A DNA stretch of 64,000 nucleotides. It comes from Pseudomonadota bacterium (GTDB lineage Bacteria; Pseudomonadota; Gammaproteobacteria; Xanthomonadales; SZUA-38). This document shows positions 51,801 to 59,403 of the stretch, in pieces. The stretch spans positions 186,001 through 250,000 of the forward strand of contig JBCCCR010000001.1 in NCBI GenBank assembly GCA_039033415.1. Reading direction: 5' to 3'. The notes below the pieces were generated by a model. The model saw nothing but the letters and a program-made list of their open reading frames with translations, did no database searches and was not told where the DNA came from. The translations under genes were made by a program, and so were the position numbers. Every line of letters begins with the position of its first letter. Positions within the stretch are counted from its first letter, which is position 1.

Positions 51801-54800
51801 CACTGGAATCTCCGCTACCCGCTGCAGCGTTGTGGCGTCGATTACCGCCACGCTGTTGTTATCGGGATTGACGTTCCAGACTTCCGAGTCGCCGGCGCGC
51901 AGCGCAATCGGGCTTGATGACTGCGAAACGGTTCCCGGCAGGGGCAGGTGGATGAGCTGGACGAAGGTCTGGGTGATCTCCTCGCCGCTCATCGGATCCT
52001 GAACCGTGACCGTGACGACGTAGCGGCCGGGCGTCAGGTAGCTGTGCGTGGCGGTCGACTCGGTCGTCGGGCCAACGGTTGTGCCGTCCCCGAAGTTCCA
52101 GGTGTAGAGCAGCCCGTCACCGCCGGCGGCGGTGGCGCTGAACGCCGCGTCGGTGCCGCTGGTGGTGGGGATGGGCAAAATGGGATCCACGCTGAGCGGC
52201 AGATCAACCGGCACGTTCAGCGCCACAAAAGCCACCTGCTCATTGGTATGCGCACGTTCCGTGTCTCCCAGCGTGTCCTCGTCGATCGCCATACCGATCG
52301 TTTGCCCAGACACCGCATCCGGACCGATCAGAACGGGCCAGCCGCCGTTGTTGCCGTCCATGCCGGCAGACGACAGCACCGCCACGTTGCCGTCGATCTG
52401 CAGCGGATAGCTGTAGGGCGGCGAGTCACCGACGCCGCCAACGGAGTCGCTGCCGAGCCCTGCTTCGTACTCGTAGCTGCCAAGCGTCCCTGTGCCGCTT
52501 TCAAAGACCATGTAGCCGATGGTCTCCGACCCGCGAGCTGCTGTCGGATCTTCGGCCACGTGCATGCCGGTAAACAGCGAGCTGGCGGAGGGTGGGTTGG
52601 CGACAACGCCGTCCGACGCCCAGAAAACGCTGAAGCGATCGTCGCCGGCAGACATGACCTGGCCCACGACAACCGGGGCGGTGTAGCTCAGGGCATAGCC
52701 CTGCTCCTCGCCCACCCAAGAGTTGTTTTCGTCCGTTCGCCCGGAAAGGTATTTGACGGCCTCAAAGCGCCCCGCGCCGCCGTCGTAGCGGCCGGCTTCG
52801 GCGACCAGATAGTCGACCGTGTAGGTGCCGGCCGGGCCGGTGCTCGCGGCACTGCGCACGCGCAGCTCAAAGCTGTTTCCCACGGCATTGCGAACCTGGG
52901 TCACCATCGGTACGTCCGACGGCAGATACCGCGGCGTCGCGATCACGACCATGTCGGTATAGGTGTTGGGAAGACTGACGGTCTGCCAGGTTTCGTCGAC
53001 GTTCTCTGCCTGCCCGGAGAACAGCTGGGCATCTTCTGGCGGCTTGACCGACAGGTCGGCAACCGACAGATTGGAACCCGGGATCACCTCAATCTGTGTT
53101 GCCCCCGGCAGGGTCCAGCCGACGGCGAGGTTGTCGCCACCGCCGCCTTCTTTCTGCAGCGCCTCAATAAAATAGCTCTGGCCCGCCTGCAGGTCGATCA
53201 GCGCCGACTGCTGTTCCGGAAACTTGTCCCACTGGCGCGCGCCGCTCCAGCCGGGAACCTGTGCAATCAGGATCCGGTTGGCGGGTTCGTTGTCGGTGCT
53301 CAGCCACAGCTCGCCGCCGTCGTCGGAGGAGATGTGGAACTGATACTGGCCGTCCACCGGTGGGTGGAGATAACCGTGAACCCGGGTGCCGAAGTTGTCT
53401 TCCGTGTTGGTCGGAATCTCAAAGATATCGAGCGTGTCGGTCAGGGTGGGGCTGTCGGGATAAGCCGCGATGCTGGTCAGGTCGCTCACCGCCGTGCCGG
53501 GCACGCCGCTCCACTTGTCGCGGCGAATACTGCCCAAGCCCTGGCCGAAGACGCGCCACTGGAAGCTGCGCGACCGGCTGCCTTCGTCGTTGTCCGTCAC
53601 CGAGACCGTGACCTCATAGGTGCCCACCGCGGTTGCGGCGCCGACAATGGACTGCGTGGCCTGGTCAAGCTGTGTTCCGGTCGGCAGGCCGGTAGCGCTC
53701 AGCACCAGCGGATCGTCATCGGCGTCGCCGACAAACAGCGGGATATTGACGTCGTTGCCAACGCCGCTGCTGACCGGCGCCAGATTGTTGATCCAGGGCA
53801 TGCCGCTCGTGTTGGCCTGGACCACATGGGCCGTTGACGGAACCCCCTGCGCGTCGAGCCCGAATAGCATCCAGTAACCGGCGGTCAGCACGTTAGGATT
53901 GGCGTGCGCCTGCAGCGTGTATTGCCCCGGCGCATCCTGACTAAAGCCGACCTCGATGAAACGCACGTCGGTGTTCATGCCGTGCGTGGTTGAGCTCATT
54001 TTGATCATCGTAAAGCGAGCCAGATCCGTGGTGCCCTCGACGGCAAACGTTTGGCCGCTGGAGATGCGGGGCGGAGCGACGTCAATAGATGGACGCACCG
54101 CGGGAATGCCGCTGGCGTCAAATAGGTAGGAAGGTGAGTAGACCTCACCGTCGCGGTGGCTCGAGCCGTTGCAGTTGGCGTTGCCCGAGCAGTAGCCGCT
54201 GCCCGCCGCCAGCACGCGGCCGTCGGTCATGAGGAGCGCAATCGAGTGATAGTTGCGGGGCGTGACCATGGAAGCCCCCAGGCGCCACGTGCCGGTTTGC
54301 TCGTTCCAGATCTCCGTCGACAAGATTGCCCCGTCGTCGCTGAACTTGCGGCCCGACGTGTTGCCGCCGACCACCAGTACTTCACCGTTGGGGAGCATGA
54401 TGCCATTGTGGAATTTACGGGCGTGGTTCATCGAGCCTGTGAGGCTCACGACCGGCGCGGTGCCGTTGAGGTCGACGGTAAACGCCTGGTTAGAACTGGT
54501 GATGTTGTTGCCGGCGATCCAGCCGCCGGCGTTCAGGATCTTGCCCTCGGCGTACATGATCGAGGTGCCGTGCTTGTGGTACCAGTCGGTAAACTCCGGC
54601 CCGGACTGGCTGTAGCTGCCGTTACCGGTCGGATCGATGTAGTGCATCTTGGGCGTTGGTCCGGAATGAAAAATCTGACCGTTGGGCGCTACGTGGAGCA
54701 AAGGCCACCATCGCGACTCGCCGTGCGAGCCGCTGGAGAAGTAGTCGGTGAGCACCATGTCGTTGAAGTCGACCCCGTTTTTGATCTCCCAGCCGCTGTC

Positions 54801-55331
54801 GACGTTCCACACCTCGGGATAGCGAGGCTGGGACGCCGTGCCGATCGCGGTGAACATATCGCCGTTGGCCAGCGCGATGGTGGTGGGGTACCAGCGTCCA
54901 CCCGAGGGCATGTTTTCGATCTGCACCCACTCGCTATTACGGAAATCGAAGATGCTGGTCCACGGGCTGTTGGTCTGGTTGCGGCCGCCGTTCACAAACA
55001 CCCGGCCGTCTTCCATCATCGCCAGGTGGGCGCAGAACATGTTGTGCGTGGGGTGAAAAACCTCCTCAAAAACGCCGGTGGCGGGATCCCAGGTGGCGCT
55101 GTAGGTCTGCTCGGTACTGGGCCAGGTTTCTCGCTCTGATCCCGACCACGTGAGGATTCGTCCATCGGGCAGGTTGGCCGCTGAAACGGCGATGTGCGGC
55201 CAGTCGATCACGGGTCCCCATTGCCCGCCTTCCTCTGGGTCCTCAGGCCCGGCCAGCGCCTGGCCGGCAAGGAAGAAACACAGGAAGAGAGAGACTACGG
55301 TGGCGGTGGAGCGGTACTGCTGCTGTTCCAT
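48852..55331 (-). CDS. Giant exported copper radical oxidase fused to a di-haem cytochrome c domain
   Basis: 2159 residues. ATG 55331 starts the signal peptide (to GQALAG); a TTG five codons earlier is less likely. Domains: galactose/glyoxal-oxidase-like kelch propeller plus DUF1929-type domain (30-510) with ligands Cys100 (NMFCAH), Tyr148 (GGRWYP), Tyr361-His362 (NYHS) and His450 (TTHGMN); an Ig/He_PIG-like domain (515-594); PA14 (about 598-760); a beta domain with H-type-lectin-like features (about 765-850) and linker; PKD (1046-1130); YVTN propeller (1145-1480); a cytochrome c/peroxidase-like part (1500-1755) with CASCH (1531-1535) and CDSCH (1669-1673); then two copies of an unnamed about 145-residue domain (1773-1917, 2013-2156) around a second He_PIG (1925-2007). 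Expected chemistry: alcohol or aldehyde plus O2 to oxidised product plus H2O2. Substrate unknown. Confidence 0.88.
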   Translation of the reverse strand: MEQQQYRSTATVVSLFLCFFLAGQALAGPEDPEEGGQWGPVIDWPHIAVSAANLPDGRILTWSGSERETWPSTEQTYSATWDPATGVFEEVFHPTHNMFCAHLAMMEDGRVFVNGGRNQTNSPWTSIFDFRNSEWVQIENMPSGGRWYPTTIALANGDMFTAIGTASQPRYPEVWNVDSGWEIKNGVDFNDMVLTDYFSSGSHGESRWWPLLHVAPNGQIFHSGPTPKMHYIDPTGNGSYSQSGPEFTDWYHKHGTSIMYAEGKILNAGGWIAGNNITSSNQAFTVDLNGTAPVVSLTGSMNHARKFHNGIMLPNGEVLVVGGNTSGRKFSDDGAILSTEIWNEQTGTWRLGASMVTPRNYHSIALLMTDGRVLAAGSGYCSGNANCNGSSHRDGEVYSPSYLFDASGIPAVRPSIDVAPPRISSGQTFAVEGTTDLARFTMIKMSSTTHGMNTDVRFIEVGFSQDAPGQYTLQAHANPNVLTAGYWMLFGLDAQGVPSTAHVVQANTSGMPWINNLAPVSSGVGNDVNIPLFVGDADDDPLVLSATGLPTGTQLDQATQSIVGAATAVGTYEVTVSVTDNDEGSRSRSFQWRVFGQGLGSIRRDKWSGVPGTAVSDLTSIAAYPDSPTLTDTLDIFEIPTNTEDNFGTRVHGYLHPPVDGQYQFHISSDDGGELWLSTDNEPANRILIAQVPGWSGARQWDKFPEQQSALIDLQAGQSYFIEALQKEGGGGDNLAVGWTLPGATQIEVIPGSNLSVADLSVKPPEDAQLFSGQAENVDETWQTVSLPNTYTDMVVIATPRYLPSDVPMVTQVRNAVGNSFELRVRSAASTGPAGTYTVDYLVAEAGRYDGGAGRFEAVKYLSGRTDENNSWVGEEQGYALSYTAPVVVGQVMSAGDDRFSVFWASDGVVANPPSASSLFTGMHVAEDPTAARGSETIGYMVFESGTGTLGSYEYEAGLGSDSVGGVGDSPPYSYPLQIDGNVAVLSSAGMDGNNGGWPVLIGPDAVSGQTIGMAIDEDTLGDTERAHTNEQVAFVALNVPVDLPLSVDPILPIPTTSGTDAAFSATAAGGDGLLYTWNFGDGTTVGPTTESTATHSYLTPGRYVVTVTVQDPMSGEEITQTFVQLIHLPLPGTVSQSSSPIALRAGDSEVWNVNPDNNSVAVIDATTLQRVAEIPVARQPVAVQSAPNGEVWVVSKNAGTLTRIDGGSRNVLEVVDLPAASQPHGLVFDPSGSSAYVALEATGEVLRIDVASRTVNGSLPVGARPRHLSISGDGATLLVSRFITPPLPGEATIAPSVETNGDYHGGEVVVVATGSFSVADTVTLRHSDRGVSEHSGPGVPNYLGPAVISPDQLSAWVPSKQDNILAGARRGGQGMTFDQTVRAVTSKIDLNASQETFWARVDHDNASFASHAAFGPFGAYLFTALEGNREIAVTDAYTAVELMRFDTGRAPQGLAVSSDGARLYVHNFMDRSVSVFDLSALTERNELTINLETSVSSVASEALTTEVLRGKQLFYDARDPRLALDSYMSCASCHNDGGQDGRIWDFTRVGIATADNEGLRNTITLKGRAATVHGFLHWSGNFDEVQDFENQIRDFAGGTGLMADADFNAGTRSQTLGDPKAGISADLDAMSAYLGSLDEYEASPHGNTDGTLTATGEAGRQLFSSKQCDSCHAAPLFTDSILGDLHDVGTIKASSGNRLGGPLTGLDTPTLISVWNTAPYLHDGSAADVSEAMLAHSGISLSNSDLDQLSAYLMELDGTTSLIGDPPPDPGCTDCVSFNDVTIVSYGGNQDAAGDFALEDDGEVLLLSNNTWKRTTQTFEILPQTILTFEFSSTAIGEVHGVGFDTDDGISSSLTFQVYGTQNWGRRDFAQYSGSGWQTFQIPVGQYYTGTGFYMTFVNDNDSGSGNTSRFRNIRLTSDGSNIAPTLNSPGQVTVYSGEGVSLAIDATDLNGDTLTFSADGLPAGLSMDAGGLISGVTSVLGSYDVTVTVDDGNGGTDSTTFQLSVQEPVSCDDCVVFTPADIGSYGGQDVNGDFTISNQGLSLLLERNTWKRTLQTYQITANTVIEFDFESSAQGEIHGIGFDENNSLSSNRIFSLYGTQNWGIRDFKTYPGSGRTRFVIPVGQYFTGSSMNLVLVNDRDSGSGNNSLFSNIRIYEQ
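48864..49295 (-). repeat. Second copy of the twin C-terminal domain
   Basis: Residues about 2013-2156 of the giant protein. Shared with the first copy: a leading CxxC, the pattern SYGG-x-GDF, NTWKRTxQT, IxFxFxSxAxGExHGxGFD, YGTQNWGxRDF, VGQYxTG and VNDxDSGSGNxS. Terminal domain of the protein. Confidence 0.85.
49581..50015 (-). repeat. First copy of the twin C-terminal domain
   Basis: Residues about 1773-1917 of the giant protein, starting at CTDC. Clearly homologous to the copy at 48864-49295 but substantially diverged, so the duplication is not recent. It probably forms a carbohydrate-binding-module-like beta-sandwich; that is inference. Confidence 0.85.
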
Positions 55332-55700
55332 GAATGATGACCCCAATCGGATTCAGACAACGTCGCGCGCGTCTGCCTTCAGCGCATGCCAAAGACAGAT
55401 GCGGCGCCCACAGTCCTGGGTCACTCAAGGATGACTACCCCTGCGCTGACCCCCATGAACCCCCCCGGGTCTCGGTCAGCTCACTCAGCCTATCGAAACA
55501 CTTGTGTCGAGTTGTTACAGAATTTGTAAACTTTTCTTAACGGGCGAAAAACCCGGCGCGAATCGTTGGACTTGCGATAAGTCGCCGAGGCTTAAACGCT
55601 TTCCGGAAGAAAATATTTAGGCACTTTATCCGCAAATCGACGCTCGAAAATCCGGAAATTAGCGCGCTATGCTGCTCACTACAACGTATGGGAGAACACG
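55332..55700. other. Divergent intergenic region with AT-rich dyad
   Basis: About 370 nt between the giant oxidase gene and the nitrilase-fold gene. 55501-55680 is AT-rich. It holds TTACA-GAATT-TGTAA (55515-55529) and a short CGGG/CCCG hairpin around 55541-55556. Two divergent promoters are expected here, but I could not assign -35/-10 boxes with confidence. Confidence 0.5.
55515..55529. promoter_or_regulatory. Dyad in divergent promoter region
   Basis: TTACAGAATTTGTAA has perfect 5-bp arms around GAATT. It sits in the AT-rich part of the intergenic region, about 185 nt from each flanking start, so it could serve either gene. The binding protein is unknown. Confidence 0.35.
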
Positions 55701-56873
55701 ATGGCAAAAATCAACAAATCTCGACGAAGCCTGCTTGGAGGATTGGGTGCCGCGGGTGTGGCCGGAATGGCTGCGGGCACAGCCGCGCAGGCGCAGCCGG
55801 ACGGTCCGGACTGGTCTGATATTAGGGTGGCTCAAAACGGTCGTTACGAGACGGTGCCTCTGCGCCAGCAGTCCATTAACGTGTCGGCGATTCAGTCGCG
55901 GGTCCGGTCGGTCGACATCCGCAACCTGAAGAAGACCCTGTCTGCCAACCTGGACCACGTCGTCAAGCTGATCAACTATGCGCAGGGTGCGCCGGAAGAG
56001 TGGGGCGGTGAACGTCGCTGGGGCAGTAAGCAGGACCTCATCTGCATGCACGAGTTTCCGATCCAGGGATTCCAGCCGTGGACGCGTAAGGAGCTGAATC
56101 GGGTCGCCTTCGAACTGCCGGGGCCGGAGACCGAGATCATTGGCGAGCGGGCGAAGAAGTTTGGCTGCTACATCGCCTTCGGCTGCTACGCCAAAGACAA
56201 AGACTGGCCCGGGCACGTCATCAACATGTCAGTGATTGTGGGGCCCGACGGCAATATCGTGTCCAAGCAGTGGAAAGCGCGAAACATTCTCGGCCTCTTC
56301 GGCGCGGGTGCGCTGATCGGCACAACCGTCTACAACGTGTTAGATCGCTACGTTGAGATGTACGGCTGGGACGCCACTCTGCCGATCGCCCGCACCGATA
56401 TCGGCAACATCGCGATGACGGCGGTGGGCATCGAGCCCATGATCTATCAATGCCTGGCGCTGAAGGGCGCGGAGATTTTGATTATGTCGGTGACCGGTGG
56501 CTCCAACGCCAGCTCCGCCACAGAGGCGGCGCGTACCAACCGCATCTATACCGTCGGTGTCGGCAACGCGGTATCGCCGGACAACATCGGCTTTATGGAT
56601 GCCGCCGGCGCCCGGGAAGAGGGCACGGTAATCATCGACCCGCGAGGCACGGTGGTCGGCAAAACCAGCAACGCGAACGAAGACACGGCCCGCGCCCGGA
56701 TTCCGATCGGGGACTTTCGCGAGACCCGCCGATTCCGAGAGGTACCGGCAGCGCTGATTGCGCCGGTGCTGATGCAGTATCAGCCGCGCTTCCAGCCCAA
56801 CGCGTTTCTCGACGAGCTGCCCGAGACCTATGAGGCCGCCGGTGATCTGGTGCGAAAGAAGATGAGTAGCTAA
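55701..56873 (+). CDS. Tat-exported nitrilase-superfamily protein lacking the usual catalytic cysteine
   Basis: 390 residues, GGGAG before the ATG, Tat signal (KSRRSLLGGLGAAG) ending near AQAQP. The carbon-nitrogen hydrolase fold is clear: CMHEFPIQGF supplies the catalytic Glu118, VSKQWKARN the Lys192, and LALKGAEILIMS the strand after the nucleophile elbow. In nitrilases the elbow is a cysteine 16 residues before GAE (usually CYD/CYE). Here that position is Thr240 (IAMTAVGIEP), and the only nearby cysteine is Cys251, eleven residues later. So the protein may be non-catalytic, use another nucleophile, or have a shifted active site. Genomic neighbours are catabolic oxidoreductases. Confidence 0.85.
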   Translation: MAKINKSRRSLLGGLGAAGVAGMAAGTAAQAQPDGPDWSDIRVAQNGRYETVPLRQQSINVSAIQSRVRSVDIRNLKKTLSANLDHVVKLINYAQGAPEEWGGERRWGSKQDLICMHEFPIQGFQPWTRKELNRVAFELPGPETEIIGERAKKFGCYIAFGCYAKDKDWPGHVINMSVIVGPDGNIVSKQWKARNILGLFGAGALIGTTVYNVLDRYVEMYGWDATLPIARTDIGNIAMTAVGIEPMIYQCLALKGAEILIMSVTGGSNASSATEAARTNRIYTVGVGNAVSPDNIGFMDAAGAREEGTVIIDPRGTVVGKTSNANEDTARARIPIGDFRETRRFREVPAALIAPVLMQYQPRFQPNAFLDELPETYEAAGDLVRKKMSS

Positions 56874-56930
56874 GGGGCGGTGGACCATGCGGCCCACTAG
56901 AGCGCCCGAGCGGCCACCCGCGTAGTCGCC

Positions 56931-58433
56931 TCAGCTTGGTGTGATGTTGGCGTTGAGCCGAAAAAGATTTTCCGGGTCGTAGGCTTTCTTGACCTTCGCC
57001 AGTTTGGGGAAATTGTGACGATAGTTGGCGTTGACCTGCTGCTGTGACTCGTCAAACAGGTCGTTGGAATAAAATCCGCGGGTGTAGGGCTCCATCTTGG
57101 CCCAGTATTGCTTGCTATCCTGCACGTGTTCGTCGGAGTCGGTGCCGTGTTTCCACGCCACCATGGACAGCATGTTGTGACTGGCTTCTCGGTGAGCAAA
57201 TGCCGTTGCGTCGGCAGAGACGCGATTGATTGCGCCGCCGCTCTGCTGAAAGGCAAACCAGGTAACCCGGTTAGGCTTCGGGTCGAAGTAGTCCACCAGG
57301 TCGTCAACCATCCGGCTGTCGATGGCACCAATAAATCCAGATTTCTGGTAGGAGCCATTGGCCCTGGGGTCATCGGAGTCTCCTGAGCGCTGCAGGGCCA
57401 CATAGTCGATCTTCGAGACGACTTCCCGCGTTGTTTTGCCGGCTTTGCGGATTGGTGCAAGCAGCTGATCAAGCCTGCTGACGTCTTCTCCACTGAAAAC
57501 GACGCTAAGCGTCACCGCGGCGGGCCCACCCCCTGGCGGCGAGAACATACTGGCGCTGAGTTCCATGTCGTCTGGTATCTGCTCAGCGTACTCACCAAAG
57601 AAGCGCAGGACCTGTTTTGCCTGAGGCTGCGGGAAAGAGAAGCGCGCCCGCACAACCTCCCGCTGCATCGGGTGGAGGCCAAAGAGAAACGAGGTGACCA
57701 CACCGAAGTTTCCGCCACCGCCGCGCAGCGCCCAGTAGAGGTCGGGGTTTTCATCCGGGGCGGCTCGGCGCAGCTGCCCGTCGGGTGTGACCACGTCCAT
57801 CTCCAGCAGATTGTCGATGGTCATGCCGAACCGGCGCCCGAGTCGGCCGAAACCACCACCTAGGGTCAGGCCGCCGACGCCCGTATGTGAGACGGTGCCC
57901 GCCGTGGTGACCAGGCCGTGGGCCATAGCTTCGTGATCCAGCTCGCCGAGAAGGCTGCCGCCGTCGACCCGTGCGGTGCGCGCCTTCGGGTCGACGCGAA
58001 CGCCGTGGAAGTTGGACAGATCAATCTGCAGCCCGCCGTCGCAGGTGGACTTTCCGGAGGCGCTGTGTCCGCCGCACTTCACGGCGACCAGCAGCTGGTG
58101 CTCGCGGGCGAAATTAACGGCGCTCTGCACGTCCGCAACGCCAGTTGGCTGGGCAATCAGCGCGGGGTGTTTGTCGAAGGTGGGGTTGAGCAGCAGACGA
58201 GCTTTGTCATAGCCATCCACATGCGGCAGCAACAGATGACTCTTCAGCCGATTGCTGAAGTCCTGCACGTCGCTGGCTTTAAGCGTAATCAGACTGCCGT
58301 CCCCCGTGACGGCCTGGATGTCACCCTTGACCGCGGTGGGCACATACTTGAGGGAGGTTTTTGCGTGGGCGAGCGGCAGTGTTGAGGTCAGCGCCGCGGC
58401 GAGTGATGACTGTAAAAATTGACGGCGTCGCAT
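56931..58433 (-). CDS. Tat-exported FAD-dependent oxidoreductase (BBE type)
   Basis: 500 residues, GGGAGG 5 nt before the ATG, Tat-like signal (MRRRQFLQSSLAAALTS). FAD-binding PCMH domain: VKCGGHSASGKS with the His expected to carry 8-alpha-histidyl-FAD, VSHTGVGGLTLGGGFGRLGRRFG, WALRGGGGNFGVV. The C-terminal BBE segment YRHNFPKLAKVKKAYDPENLFRLNANI is complete. The second covalent cysteine of plant berberine-bridge enzymes (CPTVG-type) is replaced by SHTGV, so a single covalent link is expected. It may be the last gene of the leftward run starting at 61502. Oxidises sugars, alcohols or amines elsewhere; substrate unknown here. Confidence 0.9.
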   Translation of the reverse strand: MRRRQFLQSSLAAALTSTLPLAHAKTSLKYVPTAVKGDIQAVTGDGSLITLKASDVQDFSNRLKSHLLLPHVDGYDKARLLLNPTFDKHPALIAQPTGVADVQSAVNFAREHQLLVAVKCGGHSASGKSTCDGGLQIDLSNFHGVRVDPKARTARVDGGSLLGELDHEAMAHGLVTTAGTVSHTGVGGLTLGGGFGRLGRRFGMTIDNLLEMDVVTPDGQLRRAAPDENPDLYWALRGGGGNFGVVTSFLFGLHPMQREVVRARFSFPQPQAKQVLRFFGEYAEQIPDDMELSASMFSPPGGGPAAVTLSVVFSGEDVSRLDQLLAPIRKAGKTTREVVSKIDYVALQRSGDSDDPRANGSYQKSGFIGAIDSRMVDDLVDYFDPKPNRVTWFAFQQSGGAINRVSADATAFAHREASHNMLSMVAWKHGTDSDEHVQDSKQYWAKMEPYTRGFYSNDLFDESQQQVNANYRHNFPKLAKVKKAYDPENLFRLNANITPS

Positions 58434-58533
58434 GTTGCCTCCCGAGGCGCTCGCTGCTCAGCGTTCGCGTGCTACTTTCAAGCTACGATAGCAAACTCGT
58501 GCAGCCTGTTGATTCCACTTGCCAAGCGATCCC

Positions 58534-59361
58534 TTACAGGGAATCTGCGATGCGACTTTTCATAACGGACAGCACTTCGTCACCGTCGCGCTGCCACCAG
58601 TCCTTGTCCGAAAAGATTTCCACCTCGTAGCAACCCTGGTAGCCGGCTCGCTCCATCCAGCTCCGAAGCTGTTTTAGGTCGATCACGCCGTCCCCCATCA
58701 TGCCGCGGTCGAAAGCGAGGTCACGCGTGTTTTCCAGCCAGTCGCACACGTGAAAGGCGAGCAGCCGGTCTGAGGCGCCCGCTCGCTGGATTTCCTGCGC
58801 AAGCTGTGGGTCCCACCACACGTGATAGGCGTCCAGCGCAATGCCGAGGCCGTCACCCAGCTCGTCGCACAGGTCGTTCGCCTGGCTCAGGGAATTAACG
58901 CAGGCCGTAGTGGCCGCGTACATCGGGTGCAGCGGCTCTAGCGCGAGGGCAACGCCGGCGGCCCGGGCGCGTGGCAGCAGCTGGCCGAGCGCATCGCGCA
59001 CCTGCCGACGGGCGCCGGCCAGGTCTTTGGAGCCGTCCGGCAGGCCCCCGACCACTAGCACTAGGCAGGAAGCGCCCATCTCCGCAGCGTGATCGATCGC
59101 CAGGTAGTGCGCGTCCAGCAATGCCCGGCGGGTGGCCTGATCGGCGCCGGTTAGCATGCCGGCGCCGCAGAGGCCTGTGACAGTGAGCCCGGAATCCCTC
59201 AGCAGCTTAATGGCCTGCTTGCTGCCCATTTCTTTTAACTGGAAGCACCAGGGGGTAATCCCTTTCAGTTCGTGGCGAAGACAGCCTTCAACGGCCTGTG
59301 TGAGGTTCCACTGCCGGTGCGTTGTGATGGTGTTGAGCGAGGTCCGGGCTGCGTCAGCCAT
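58534..59361 (-). CDS. TIM-barrel sugar phosphate isomerase/epimerase-like protein
   Basis: 275 residues of the xylose-isomerase-like TIM-barrel family. Motifs include CLVLVVGGLPDG, GVALALEPLHPMYAATTACVNSL (metal Glu in LEPLHP), GIALDAYHVWWD (Asp/His), LAFHVCDWL and GCYEVEIFSD (final Glu). Metal-dependent isomerase or epimerase of small sugars or related compounds; the family is functionally broad. 42 nt downstream of the nitronate-monooxygenase-like gene on the same strand. Confidence 0.87.
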   Translation of the reverse strand: MADAARTSLNTITTHRQWNLTQAVEGCLRHELKGITPWCFQLKEMGSKQAIKLLRDSGLTVTGLCGAGMLTGADQATRRALLDAHYLAIDHAAEMGASCLVLVVGGLPDGSKDLAGARRQVRDALGQLLPRARAAGVALALEPLHPMYAATTACVNSLSQANDLCDELGDGLGIALDAYHVWWDPQLAQEIQRAGASDRLLAFHVCDWLENTRDLAFDRGMMGDGVIDLKQLRSWMERAGYQGCYEVEIFSDKDWWQRDGDEVLSVMKSRIADSL

Positions 59362-59403
59362 GAGAGGTTTCCGGCGAAGACAGGGTGCATTCGACCGGCC
59401 GGA

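Noticed and set aside
51948-53837. A 629-codon open frame on the plus strand inside the giant oxidase gene
   Set aside because: It lies wholly opposite a gene with clear domains, is rich in Arg, Gly and Val as expected for the complement of GC-rich coding DNA, and shows no motif.
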